A stretch of 52,544 nucleotides of DNA from Bradyrhizobium jicamae (GTDB lineage: Bacteria > Pseudomonadota > Alphaproteobacteria > Rhizobiales > Xanthobacteraceae). The translations under genes were made by a program, and so were the position numbers. The notes below the pieces were generated by a model, which saw only the letters and a program-made list of their open reading frames with translations, had not been told where the DNA came from and searched no databases. The DNA lies in assembly GCF_001440395.1 (NCBI RefSeq), contig NZ_LLXZ01000048.1:1-52544 (forward strand). Reading direction: 5' to 3'. Of the stretch, positions 26,257 through 34,840 are shown in pieces (position 1 is the first letter of the stretch; the number at the start of each line of letters is the position of its first letter).

Positions 26257-27102
26257 ATGTCGGATAAAGAGGCACAACAACCCGCCCTCTTTAGCCTGAA
26301 CGCTTACAGTGCGGCCGAGATCAAGGAGGCAATCGAGAAGGTTGGCGTCAAGAAGACAAGGCTCCCGTTCCTGGCTTCCTTCATGCTGGCGGTTATTGCG
26401 GGTGGAAGCATCGGGTTGGGCGCCCTGTACTATACGATCGTCGCCAGCGATGCGGAGCTCGGTTTCGCCACAACGCGGGTCCTGGGTGGATTGGTATTCT
26501 CGTTGGGGCTCGCACTGGTTCTGGTTGGAGGAGCCGAGCTGTTCACTGGAAACAACCTGATCGTCATGGCCTGGGCGAGCGGTAGCGTGTCAATGAAGGA
26601 GATGCTGGCCAACTGGGTCACTGTGTATTTCGGCAACCTGGCCGGTGCGCTTGGCCTCGTCCTGCTGGTGTTCTTTTCTCATCATCTCGACATGAACGGC
26701 GGCCGCATCGGTCTGTCGATCCTGAATACGGCCGTTGCAAAGATTCAACCAGATACCTTCACCCTGTTTGTCAAAGGTATTCTGTGCAATTTGCTGGTTT
26801 GCCTGGCGGTGTGGTTGGCTTATGCGGGGCGGTCGGTCACCGACAAGATTGTGGCGCTCATATTACCGATCTCCGCCTTCATCGCTGCGGGATTCGAGCA
26901 CTGTGTCGCCAACATGTATTTCCTGCCGTTGGCGTGGCTGCTGACGCAAACCGGCGGCGTACCGGCCGGCTTTGATGCCTCGTCAATAACGCTCGCGGGA
27001 ATCGTGCACAATCTGGTGCCCGTGACGCTCGGAAACATCGTCGGCGGATCCGGCCTGGTCGGTATCGTTTACTGGCTCATCTACCGGGCAGCGAAACGCT
27101 GA
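26257..27102 (+). CDS. focA: Formate/nitrite transporter (FocA-like)
   Basis: This 281-residue pentameric channel-type transporter has six hydrophobic segments. Signature motifs are GGAELFTGNNLIVM (about 91-104) and the histidine gate in AAGFEHCVANMYFLP (His215), with KGILCNLLVCLAVW between. In E. coli, focA is cotranscribed with pflB; here it follows pflBA and the antiporter after a 113-nt gap. The likely role is export or reuptake of formate made by PFL. The AGGAG ribosome site is well placed. Confidence 0.93.
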   Translation: MSDKEAQQPALFSLNAYSAAEIKEAIEKVGVKKTRLPFLASFMLAVIAGGSIGLGALYYTIVASDAELGFATTRVLGGLVFSLGLALVLVGGAELFTGNNLIVMAWASGSVSMKEMLANWVTVYFGNLAGALGLVLLVFFSHHLDMNGGRIGLSILNTAVAKIQPDTFTLFVKGILCNLLVCLAVWLAYAGRSVTDKIVALILPISAFIAAGFEHCVANMYFLPLAWLLTQTGGVPAGFDASSITLAGIVHNLVPVTLGNIVGGSGLVGIVYWLIYRAAKR

Positions 27103-27131
27103 GGACCGGCTTCGCCCTCAGCGATCTATTT

Positions 27132-29324
27132 CTATGATGCCTTCTTTGCCGTATGCCCCTCATCGAGGCCGAACAGCCCGGCCACCTGTTTCAGGCGCTT
27201 TGCCACCTCGCCCGATATTTCGGCGCTGGCCGACAGCACCTCCTGGATCGCCGCAAAGGTCTTGCGACGCTCGTCCTTGTTGTTGGGCAGGAGTTTTGGA
27301 ATGGCGGCAAGCGCGGCGTCCCGATCGATCAGCAGCATGAAGAACTGCTCGCGGACCAGCGTCTTGAACTCGGCGAGCGTGAGCCGCGCAGACTCGTCGG
27401 CCCGGCGAAGCCGCCGCAACGCCTCAAGGCTGCGTTCGTCGACCATCCCGCGGGCCGATCCGACATAGAGCAACGCGCGGAGGCCGGCTTCCCTCAGGCC
27501 ACCGGCGCCGATCTTCGACTTCAGCTCCGCGATGCGGGCCTGCAGCCTCTCGCGGTGTTTCGGGTCCATCTCGCGAAGGCGCGAGGGGGTGGATTGCGGA
27601 TCGACGCCGACCGCCGATTGCAATGCCGGCGAACCATAGATCGCCAGGAACATCGCCTCGCTGAGCGCTTCCTGCTGGTCGCGCCATTGATCGAGCGAGC
27701 TGACGATCTGCTTCGATATCCTCTCCTGGAGGGCGAAGAAGGGATTGTCGTCGTCGACCGGCTTGCGCTCCTCGCGCGCCTTGTCTGCCGCGTTCTCCAC
27801 CACGGTCATCAACGGATTTTTGCTGCTGAACGCCTGATATTGCAGCCGGAGCGGATGCCAGTTGCGCATCATTTCCGCCATCTGCGGCGTGACCATCGAT
27901 TTGACCCAGGGCTGCACGTACTTCCGGTAAGCCTCGAGGTTCCTCTCCGAGACGCGCTTGGCGGTTTCGAAGCGGCGCTCGTCCTCCGGCGAATTGCCGC
28001 CCATGGCTCTGATATCGTCAAGCGTACGCGCCTCGCAGCGCATCACCCATTGCCCGACAGTCAGGTCGTCATTGGTCGTGTCGGGGCCCCTCGCCTCGAA
28101 TGTCGCTTCATACAGGCCGGGCGGCAACACGTCGATCAGGTCGATATTGCTGGAGAACTCGGCATGCTCCTTCTTGGCGACGCCGCCGGAAACGAAGATG
28201 CCGAGATGTCCGATGCTCTCATGTACCGTGTAGACGATGGTCTGCCCGTAGGCCCTGATCTCGTCGACATCGGCATAGAGGTCGAGAATCCAGTCGAGTG
28301 CCTGCTGCGGCGGGGTGATGTTGTCGCCCTTGGAACAGAACACCACGATCGGAGACCTGATATGGCGCAGGTCGACCGCAGTCCCGTCGGACATCTTGAC
28401 CCGGCCGGCGGCCAGATTGTTGCCGATAAAGAGTTCATCGACGATGAACTGGATTTCTTCGGCGTTCAGATTGACGTGGCCTCCCCACCAGCGTTCGAAT
28501 TCGAGATAACGCTCGGTCTCGGTGTCGACCTTGGAATAGACGTTGTACTGCTTGGTCCAGAGCGTGTTCGAGGGATTCTGGTTCTCGAAATTCTGCACCA
28601 GCCAGGCGCCGTCGAACTTCCCGGCGCCGAGATCGCTGGTAAGCGCCGTGAGCCAGCTTCCGCCGAGCAGACCGCCCGAATAGCGCATCGGGTATTTGCC
28701 GTGGACGCCGGCCCAATAGGCCAGCGGCGCGCCGGCGATGATCAGCGGGCCGAACAGTTCCGGCCGCAGCGAAGCGAGGATCATCACCGCCCAGCCGGCC
28801 TGGCAGTTGCCGATCACGCACGGCTTGCCATCGGCCTCGGGATGCCGCTCGATCACCTTTTCGATGAAGATCGCCTCGGCGCGCGCGATCCGCTCGATCG
28901 TCTGGCCCGGCATCGGCTCCGGCAGGAATCCGATGAAGTAGCAGGGATGGCCCGCCTTCATGGCGACGCCGATCTCGCTGTCAGCCTTGAAGCCGCCGAT
29001 GCCGGGACCGTGACCGGCACGCGGGTCGACCACGACGAAGGGACGGCGCTTCGGGTCGATCTCCACGCCCCTGGGCGGGATGATGCGCACCAGCGCGTAG
29101 TTGACGGGCTGATCGAACTTCCGGCCGTCCATGATCAGTTCCGCAGCATAGGACAGGACATGCGGCGCGGTTTGGGCGACATGGTCCCGGTACTGGTCGC
29201 CACGTTGACGCATGATGTCGAGGAACAGCACGCTGCGCTGTCCGGCATCCACCATGTATTCGACCGCATTTGCAACGAGCCCGGACATCGCACGGCCCGG
29301 CAGTTCCGGCTTTTCCAAGGTCAT
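27132..29324 (-). CDS. DUF3141 protein, PhaC-like alpha/beta hydrolase
   Basis: This protein has 730 residues. The first two thirds form an alpha/beta hydrolase like class PhaC polyhydroxyalkanoate synthases: Cys174 in CVIGNCQAGWAV replaces the serine nucleophile (GxCxxG), Asp334 is in SKGDNITPPQQ, and His373 is in ESIGHLGIF. The Cys-Asp spacing (160) is nearly that of C. necator PhaC (161, recalled). A long helical C-terminal region (about 480-730) is absent from PhaC. Readings to 30572 run through the divergent promoter; ATG 29324 is chosen. The FixK box is 54 nt upstream. It may polymerise or hydrolyse hydroxyacyl thioesters; the family function is unproven. Confidence 0.88.
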   Translation of the reverse strand: MTLEKPELPGRAMSGLVANAVEYMVDAGQRSVLFLDIMRQRGDQYRDHVAQTAPHVLSYAAELIMDGRKFDQPVNYALVRIIPPRGVEIDPKRRPFVVVDPRAGHGPGIGGFKADSEIGVAMKAGHPCYFIGFLPEPMPGQTIERIARAEAIFIEKVIERHPEADGKPCVIGNCQAGWAVMILASLRPELFGPLIIAGAPLAYWAGVHGKYPMRYSGGLLGGSWLTALTSDLGAGKFDGAWLVQNFENQNPSNTLWTKQYNVYSKVDTETERYLEFERWWGGHVNLNAEEIQFIVDELFIGNNLAAGRVKMSDGTAVDLRHIRSPIVVFCSKGDNITPPQQALDWILDLYADVDEIRAYGQTIVYTVHESIGHLGIFVSGGVAKKEHAEFSSNIDLIDVLPPGLYEATFEARGPDTTNDDLTVGQWVMRCEARTLDDIRAMGGNSPEDERRFETAKRVSERNLEAYRKYVQPWVKSMVTPQMAEMMRNWHPLRLQYQAFSSKNPLMTVVENAADKAREERKPVDDDNPFFALQERISKQIVSSLDQWRDQQEALSEAMFLAIYGSPALQSAVGVDPQSTPSRLREMDPKHRERLQARIAELKSKIGAGGLREAGLRALLYVGSARGMVDERSLEALRRLRRADESARLTLAEFKTLVREQFFMLLIDRDAALAAIPKLLPNNKDERRKTFAAIQEVLSASAEISGEVAKRLKQVAGLFGLDEGHTAKKAS

Positions 29325-29378
29325 GATTTCGATCCTTCTGGCGAATGCGGATAGAAGGCGGTCCGGACCCCGCAGACT

Positions 29379-29392
29379 TTGATTTAGGTCAA
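29379..29392. promoter_or_regulatory. FNR/FixK box, divergent promoter
   Basis: TTGATTTAGGTCAA is centred almost exactly between the DUF3141 start (29324, 54 nt) and the GNAT start (29448, 55 nt), so it is a symmetrical shared site. Confidence 0.85.
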
Positions 29393-29447
29393 TCCCGCCC
29401 GCGCGCTCGCCGTCCTTGCTTGGGCGCTTGGACCGGGAGAAAGTTCG

Positions 29448-29966
29448 ATGACGGCGCGCGAAAATTACTCCGCTACCGAATCCTTGCGTGACGGCCGCGG
29501 GATCGAAATCCGCGCGTTGCGACCTGATGACAAGGACGACATGCTGGCGGCCATCGGTCGCACCGGCGCACAGTCGCTGCAACGCCGCTTCTTCGTGGCG
29601 AAACGCGGTTTCTCGGAGAAGGAGGTCGCCTTCTTCATGAACATCGATTTTGCCGATCACGTTGCACTCGTCGCGCTTGCCGAGGAAGACGGACGCAAGG
29701 TCATCGTCGGCGGCGGGCGTTACATCGTCACCGAGCCTGGCAAGGCCGAGATCGCCTTTGTCGTGATCGACGACTATCAGGGCCAGGGCATCGGCACGCT
29801 GCTGATGCGTCACCTCGCCGTCATCGCCCGCAAGGCGGGGCTGAAGGAATTGATCGCCGAGGTACTGCCCGAGAACGCCGCGATGCGAAAGGTGTTCAGC
29901 AAATTCGGCTTCCACGTCCGCCGCGGCAGCGACCCACAGGTTGTGCATCTCGCGTTCACACTCTGA
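29448..29966 (+). CDS. GNAT-family acetyltransferase
   Basis: This 172-residue single-domain protein has the acetyl-CoA loop DDYQGQGIGTLLMRHL (about 109-124) and the family C-terminal ENAAMRKVFSKFGFHVRRGS. ETSLRDGRG-type opening and the LQRRFFVAKRGFSEKEV segment recall the GNAT half of bacterial Pat protein lysine acetyltransferases, but no acyl-CoA synthetase-like half is present. The acceptor is unknown. It shares a FixK box with the divergent DUF3141 gene. Confidence 0.88.
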   Translation: MTARENYSATESLRDGRGIEIRALRPDDKDDMLAAIGRTGAQSLQRRFFVAKRGFSEKEVAFFMNIDFADHVALVALAEEDGRKVIVGGGRYIVTEPGKAEIAFVVIDDYQGQGIGTLLMRHLAVIARKAGLKELIAEVLPENAAMRKVFSKFGFHVRRGSDPQVVHLAFTL

Positions 29967-30126
29967 ACGCACTCCAACCCGCCGAAGACGGGCTGCCCTT
30001 CCCGCGACCTGATCCGCAGGATTTGCCCCCTCCCGCCTTGACGTCCTCGCACAACTCCGGAAACCTGCGCCCTCTTCTGGGGACTGATTTCCGCCATCCA
30101 CTTTCGGCCCGGCCAGGATCGGCAGG

Positions 30127-30140
30127 CCCTTCCGGAAGGG
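30127..30140. promoter_or_regulatory. Perfect 14-bp palindrome upstream of TRAP operon
   Basis: CCCTTCCGGAAGGG reads the same on both strands and is centred about 76 bp before the TRAP operon start at 30210. It is a possible operator for a dimeric regulator, but no regulator is encoded beside it. Confidence 0.4.
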
Positions 30141-30209
30141 AACGGCTAGGGGAGTTGGTACGTCTATTGCTTCCGGGCGATAAGCGTGCGAGGGGGTAAG
30201 GACTTGAAT

Positions 30210-30755
30210 ATGATCCGCGTGTTTCTCGATCGGCTCTACCTTTTCTCCGGCTATCTCGCCGGACTTTTCCTCATTGCGATTTTTGTGCTGATGCTGCTGC
30301 TGTCGGGTGGCCGGCCGCTCGGAATCAATATTCCCGCGGGCGATGATTTCATCTCCTGGTGCATGGCGGCGACCGCCTTCCTCGGGCTGGCACACACATT
30401 CAAACACGGCGAGATGATCCGCGTCGGCCTGCTGATCGACCGTCTCAGCGATCGTGTCCGCCACTATGTCGAGATCGCAGCACTTCTGGTCGGCGTCGGC
30501 TTTATCGGCTTTTTCGCCTGGCACGCCGCGGTCATGACGTGGCAGTCGTGGAAGTTCTCCGACATTTCGCAAGGCGTCATCGCGGTGCCGCTATGGATTC
30601 CGCAGCTCGGCTACAGCGGCGGTCTCGTCATTCTTTTCATCGCCTTCGTGGATGAGCTGATCCATGTGCTGCGCGGCTTTACGCCGCGCTACGAATTGCC
30701 GAAGCCGCAGAGCGCCGAGGAAATCGTCGAGCGCGCCATGCAGAGCGGGGTCTGA
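30210..30755 (+). CDS. TRAP transporter small permease (DctQ type)
   Basis: This 181-residue membrane protein has four hydrophobic segments (LFLIAIFVLMLLL, CMAATAFLGLAHTF, IAALLVGVGFIGFFAWHAAV, YSGGLVILFIAFVDELIHVL). The GEMIRVGLLIDRL loop is typical of DctQ. A GTG at 30186 is in frame, but AAGGA 7 nt before ATG 30210 decides the start. It is the first gene of a three-gene TRAP operon in the order Q-M-P. Confidence 0.9.
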   Translation: MIRVFLDRLYLFSGYLAGLFLIAIFVLMLLLSGGRPLGINIPAGDDFISWCMAATAFLGLAHTFKHGEMIRVGLLIDRLSDRVRHYVEIAALLVGVGFIGFFAWHAAVMTWQSWKFSDISQGVIAVPLWIPQLGYSGGLVILFIAFVDELIHVLRGFTPRYELPKPQSAEEIVERAMQSGV

Positions 30756-30756
30756 C

Positions 30757-32064
30757 ATGGAGCTGCTCTCCATCGCCGCCATCCTGCTCGGATTTCTGGC
30801 GCTGCTGCTCGGCGCCGGCGTCTGGATCGGCGTCGCCCTGATGGCGACGGGATGGGCCGGCATGCAATTCGCCGGCGGCGCCATTCCGGCCGGCAGCGTG
30901 CTGGCGACCACCGTGTGGGGCAACAGCGCGTCATGGTCGCTCGCGGCATTGCCGCTCTTCATCTGGATGGGCGAAATCCTGTTTCGCACGCGCCTGTCGG
31001 AGGAAATGTTCCGCGGATTTGCGCCGTGGCTGAACTGGCTGCCGGGCCGGCTCATGCACGTCAATGTGCTGGCCTGCGGCGTGTTCGGGTCGGTGTCGGG
31101 ATCGTCGGCCGCGACCTGCGCCACAGTTGCCAAGATCGCCCTGCCCGAATTGAAGAAGCGCGGCTATGACGAAAACCTGAGCTTGGGATCCCTGGCCGGT
31201 GCAGGCACGCTCGGCATTCTGATTCCGCCGTCGATCACCATGGTGGTCTACGCGGTGCAGGCGAACGTCTCCATCATTCAGGTATTCCTCGCCGGGTTTC
31301 TGCCGGGCCTGCTGGTGATGGCGCTCTATTCCGGCTACATCGGAATCTGGTCGCTCGCCAATCCCAGCCGCACGCCGCCGGCCGAGCCGCCGATGAGCTT
31401 TCGCCAGCGCATCTCGGAATCGCTCAATCTCATTCCATGCCTGCTGCTGATCATTTTCGTCTTTCTGTCGCTATTGATGGGCTGGGCGACGGCGACGGAA
31501 TGCGCAGCCTGGGGCGTGTTGGGATCGCTCGCGATCGCATGGTGGCAGGGCGCGCTGACCTGGGAATCCTTCTGGGCCAGCGTCATGGGCGCGACGCGCG
31601 TCAACTGCATGATCCTCTTGATCCTGGCGGGCGCCTCCTACATGGGCACGTCGATGGCCTATACCGGCATCCCGCTCGCGCTCGCGAGCTGGGTGAACAG
31701 CCTTCAGCTCAGCCCCTATGCGCTTATTGCGGCGCTCACCGTGATGTACATCGTGCTGGGCACCGCGCTCGACGGCATTTCCATGATCGTGCTGACCACC
31801 GCCATCGTGATTCCGATGGTGAAGCAGGCCGGCTTCGATCTGGTCTGGTTCGGCATATTCCTGGTGCTGGTGGTGGAGATGGCGGAAGTCTCTCCGCCCG
31901 TCGGCTTCAACCTGTTCGTCCTGCAGACCATGAGCGGCAAGGATTCCAACACGGTCGCCAAGGCCGCCCTGCCCTTCTTCTTTTTGCTAGTACTGGCGGT
32001 GGCCATCATCACGGTTTTTCCTGATATCGTGATGCTGCTGCCGCGGATAGCGTTCCCCGGCTAG
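30757..32064 (+). CDS. TRAP transporter large permease (DctM type)
   Basis: This protein has 435 residues and about twelve hydrophobic segments. It has the DctM features: GSVSGSSAATCATVAKIALP, AGAGTLGILIPPSITMVVYA, GTALDGISMIVLTTAIVIP, and EMAEVSPPVGFNLFVLQ. It imports a carboxylate with Na+ or H+ together with the small permease and binding protein. ATG 30757 is 1 nt after the DctQ stop; the longer reading from 30664 lies inside dctQ. Confidence 0.94.
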   Translation: MELLSIAAILLGFLALLLGAGVWIGVALMATGWAGMQFAGGAIPAGSVLATTVWGNSASWSLAALPLFIWMGEILFRTRLSEEMFRGFAPWLNWLPGRLMHVNVLACGVFGSVSGSSAATCATVAKIALPELKKRGYDENLSLGSLAGAGTLGILIPPSITMVVYAVQANVSIIQVFLAGFLPGLLVMALYSGYIGIWSLANPSRTPPAEPPMSFRQRISESLNLIPCLLLIIFVFLSLLMGWATATECAAWGVLGSLAIAWWQGALTWESFWASVMGATRVNCMILLILAGASYMGTSMAYTGIPLALASWVNSLQLSPYALIAALTVMYIVLGTALDGISMIVLTTAIVIPMVKQAGFDLVWFGIFLVLVVEMAEVSPPVGFNLFVLQTMSGKDSNTVAKAALPFFFLLVLAVAIITVFPDIVMLLPRIAFPG

Positions 32065-32079
32065 AAAGAGGTATTTGTG

Positions 32080-33054
32080 ATGTTCAAACTTATAAAGACC
32101 TGCGCAATCGCCGCCTGCGTCGCGGCGCTCGCCGCTCCCGCCATGGCGCAGACAAAATGGAATCTTCCCGCGGCCTATCCGGCGGACAATCCGCATTCGG
32201 TGAACCTGATCGCATTTGCCAAGGACGTGGCCGACGCCACCGGCAACAAGCTGCAGATCACCGTGCATCCCGCGGCATCGCTGTTCAAGGCCCCGGAAAT
32301 CAAGCGCGCGGTCGCGACCGGACAGGCGCAGGCGGGCGAAGTCCTGATCTCGCTGCATGAGAACGAAGATCCGATGTTCGGCATCGACGTCATCCCGTTC
32401 CTATCGACGAGCTACCCGGCAGCCAAGAAGCTGTGGCTCGCCTCGAAACCCGCGATCGAAAAGAAGCTCGCGTCGCAAGGCCTCATGCTGCTGTTCGCGG
32501 TGCCGTGGGGGCCGCAGGGCATTTATGCCAAGAAGGACCTCAACACGGTTGAGGACATGAAAGGCCTGAAGTGGCGCGCCTATAACGTCGGCACATCGCG
32601 CATCGCCGAGCTTGTCGGCGCCCAGCCCGTCACCATCCAGGCGGCGGAACTGCCGCAGGCACTGGCGACCGGCGTCGTCAACGCGTTCATGACCTCGGGC
32701 TCGACCGGCTACGACAGCAAGTCCTGGGAAACCATGACGCATTTCTATGATACGCAGGCCTGGATTCCGAAGAACGTCACCTTCGTGAACAAGGCGGCGT
32801 TCGACGCGCTCGACAAGCCGACCCAGGATGCGATCCTCAAGGCGGCAGCGGTCGCCGAAGAGCGCGGCTGGAAACTCGCGGAAGAAAAGGCGAAGTGGTA
32901 TCTCGAACAGCTTCAGGCCAACAAGATGAAGGTGCTGCCGCCACCTGCCGCGCTGAAGACGGGGCTCGAGAAGATCGGCGAGCAGTTGACGGCCGATTGG
33001 CTCAAAAAGGCCGGCGCCGATGGCGAGGCCGTGATTGCCACGTATAAGAAGTAA
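32080..33054 (+). CDS. TRAP transporter periplasmic binding protein (DctP type)
   Basis: This 324-residue protein has a signal peptide (CAIAACVAALAAPAMAQ). The mature part is of the TAXI-independent DctP type: LPAAYPADNPHSVNLIAFAK near the start, LKWRAYNVGTSRIAELVGAQ and LATGVVNAFMTSGSTGYDS in the ligand-contact region; the Arg in WRAY is the usual carboxylate clamp. The ligand is probably an organic acid. The nearby gluconate-dehydrogenase-like gene makes a sugar acid plausible. GTG 32077 is an alternative start. Confidence 0.92.
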   Translation: MFKLIKTCAIAACVAALAAPAMAQTKWNLPAAYPADNPHSVNLIAFAKDVADATGNKLQITVHPAASLFKAPEIKRAVATGQAQAGEVLISLHENEDPMFGIDVIPFLSTSYPAAKKLWLASKPAIEKKLASQGLMLLFAVPWGPQGIYAKKDLNTVEDMKGLKWRAYNVGTSRIAELVGAQPVTIQAAELPQALATGVVNAFMTSGSTGYDSKSWETMTHFYDTQAWIPKNVTFVNKAAFDALDKPTQDAILKAAAVAEERGWKLAEEKAKWYLEQLQANKMKVLPPPAALKTGLEKIGEQLTADWLKKAGADGEAVIATYKK

Positions 33055-33078
33055 AGCCCTCCTTATTGTGGGCTCGTG

Positions 33079-33111
33079 GCGTCCGGCGTTGATCGCCGGA
33101 CGCTATTTTTT
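33079..33111 (+). terminator. Rho-independent terminator of TRAP operon
   Basis: GCGTCCGGCG (33079-33088), loop TTGAT, CGCCGGACGC (33094-33103), then TATTTTTT. This is a perfect 10-bp GC stem with a T-run, the clearest terminator in the window. It separates the TRAP operon from the convergent SDR gene. Confidence 0.9.
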
Positions 33112-33129
33112 GCGGCGACTGAGGCGGGA

Positions 33130-33897
33130 TCAGAGACAGGTCGTGATGCCGCCGTCGACATACAGCGTGTGACCGTTGACGAACGACGAGGCGTCTCCCG
33201 ACAGGAAAACGGCGGCGCCGATCAGTTCGTCGACGTTGCCCCAGCGGGAGGCCGGCGTGCGCTTCTCCAGCCATGCTGAAAATTCGGGATCGTCGACCAG
33301 CGCCTGGTTCAGCGGAGTCTTGAAGTAGCCCGGCGCGATGGCATTGATCTGCAGCCCGTGTTTGGCCCAATCGGCGCACATGCCGCGGGTGAGATTCTTG
33401 ATCGCTCCCTTGGTCGCGGTGTACGGGGCGATGCCCGGCCGCGCCAACTCGCTCTGGACCGAGGCGATGTTGATGACCTTGCCCTTTCCGCGCGGGATCA
33501 TGTGCCGCGCGACGGCCTGGCCGACATAGAAGGCGCTCGATACATTGGTCCTGAGCAATTGCTCCCACTTCTCCGCAGGAAAATCCTCCAGCGCGGTGCG
33601 AAACTGCATGCCGGCATTGTTGACGAGAATATCGATCGGCCCATTGGTCCGTTCGATCGCGGCAATGCCTTCGCGGACATCCTCGGCGACGGTCACATCG
33701 AAGCCGGCGACGGCAACCGCATGTCCGGCTGCGGTCAGGTTCGCGGCGGCGGCATCGAGCTTGCTGCGCTCCCGCCCGTTCAGGACGACGGCGGCGCCGT
33801 GCTCGGCGAGCCCTCGCGCGATGGCGAGCCCGATCCCCTGGGACGATCCGGTGATGAGCGCTCGCTTGCCGGCGAGATTGAACAGTTCAAATGCCAC
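33130..33897 (-). CDS. SDR oxidoreductase, gluconate 5-dehydrogenase-like
   Basis: This 255-residue classical short-chain dehydrogenase has the cofactor loop TGSSQGIGLAIA (about 16-27), NNAG, catalytic Ser in ASVQSELARP and Tyr-x3-Lys in YTATKGAIKN. The NGRERSKLDAAAANL and VDGGITTCL ends resemble IdnO/gluconate 5-dehydrogenases. It would reduce 5-ketogluconate or a similar keto sugar acid. Convergent position next to a TRAP transporter suggests a shared sugar-acid pathway but not shared transcription. Confidence 0.88.
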   Translation of the reverse strand: MAFELFNLAGKRALITGSSQGIGLAIARGLAEHGAAVVLNGRERSKLDAAAANLTAAGHAVAVAGFDVTVAEDVREGIAAIERTNGPIDILVNNAGMQFRTALEDFPAEKWEQLLRTNVSSAFYVGQAVARHMIPRGKGKVINIASVQSELARPGIAPYTATKGAIKNLTRGMCADWAKHGLQINAIAPGYFKTPLNQALVDDPEFSAWLEKRTPASRWGNVDELIGAAVFLSGDASSFVNGHTLYVDGGITTCL

Positions 33898-33976
33898 GGT
33901 GCAACCTTCTCCATGAAGAACGGATTCGAATGGACGTAGAAATACGGCGCACCGCGGTCAAGCCAAAATCTGCCCG

Positions 33977-34840
33977 TTACTGCCCCGACAAAACTTGAGC
34001 CGCGCCGCCGATGCCGCGCCGGAAGGCTTCATCGAACGTCACGCCGCTAACCTGCCAGCGGTGGGTCCGGCCGGCCCAATCGATCTGCCACTGCGTGGCC
34101 CAGCCGAGTTGCCGGTCATCCCAGACCAGCCGCCCGGTCAGAACGGCCTCCGCGTCCTGTTCAGCTGCAACAGGCGCAAGCGCCGACAACGGCGTCGTGC
34201 CGAGCGTCTCGCCCGTGATGTTCGATTTCGCCAACGCCGCCGCGCCGGGTACCACGATAAGCATGCCGCGCTTGTCAGCCGCGGCGAGCAACGCGTCGCG
34301 CTGCAGGTCGGACTGGGTTCCATCGATGGTCACGATAAACTTCCTTGGGCCCTGCTCCATCGCGACAAAGACTGCAAGCACGGGACGGTGTGAAAGCCAG
34401 GGCTTGAGGCCGAGCTTCTTGAGGATCTCGTTGATCTTGCCTTCGTCAAAATCGACCGTGAGGTCGTAGGGCCGATCGCGGGTGCCCTGCTCATCGCGAA
34501 TGGGTTTGCCAAGGAATTGATCGCGATAGCTGAAGGTCGTGACAAAATCCTTTGCCTTCGATTTGTAGGGCGCCAACCGCCGGTCGCCGGCGAGTTTCTG
34601 CGCGCCGGATACCTTGATCAGAACGTCTTCCAGAGATGTCGTGAAGCCGGCGATGCGGTTCGCTTCGCCCTGCCCCGTCACGGTGACCTTCGTGCGATAA
34701 AGCTCGGCGCCCACGCCAGCCATGCTGCCGGCGCACCAGATCAAGACGGCAGCAAGCAATGTGCTGACAATCGGGCGGTTCCGCTGCCGGATGCTGCTCT
34801 CTTCGATCATGTGTTTGTTCTTGTGCTTGTTCTTGGGCAT
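33977..34840 (-). CDS. DUF2066 family exported protein
   Basis: This protein has about 287 residues. The hydrophobic signal (PIVSTLLAAVLIWCAGSMAG) is followed by the DUF2066 pattern: LYRTKVTVTGQGEANRIAGF, LEDVLIKVSGAQKLAGD, a mid region PWLSHRPVLAVFVAMEQGP, and RQLGWATQWQIDWAGRTHRW. Function of the family is unknown; it is probably periplasmic or envelope-linked. Several starts are possible (TTG 34873, ATG 34840, ATG 34810) and none has a clear ribosome site. A short tandem AAGAACAA/AAGCACAA repeat encodes the PKNKHKNKHM stretch near the start. Confidence 0.75.
   Translation of the reverse strand: MPKNKHKNKHMIEESSIRQRNRPIVSTLLAAVLIWCAGSMAGVGAELYRTKVTVTGQGEANRIAGFTTSLEDVLIKVSGAQKLAGDRRLAPYKSKAKDFVTTFSYRDQFLGKPIRDEQGTRDRPYDLTVDFDEGKINEILKKLGLKPWLSHRPVLAVFVAMEQGPRKFIVTIDGTQSDLQRDALLAAADKRGMLIVVPGAAALAKSNITGETLGTTPLSALAPVAAEQDAEAVLTGRLVWDDRQLGWATQWQIDWAGRTHRWQVSGVTFDEAFRRGIGGAAQVLSGQ

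Noticed and set aside
24131..26275. 714-codon open frame on the minus strand
   Set aside because: It lies antisense to the AspT/YidE-type transporter. Its protein is rich in His, Arg, Asp and Gln with no recognisable domain, as expected for the shadow of a GC-rich gene.
27153..29354. 733-codon open frame on the plus strand
   Set aside because: It is antisense to the DUF3141 gene, whose catalytic motifs are clear. The plus-strand product has no family features.
29325..30572. N-terminal extension of the DUF3141 protein to 1146 residues
   Set aside because: The extra part runs through the FixK box and antisense to the GNAT and DctQ genes. ATG 29324 gives the normal family start.
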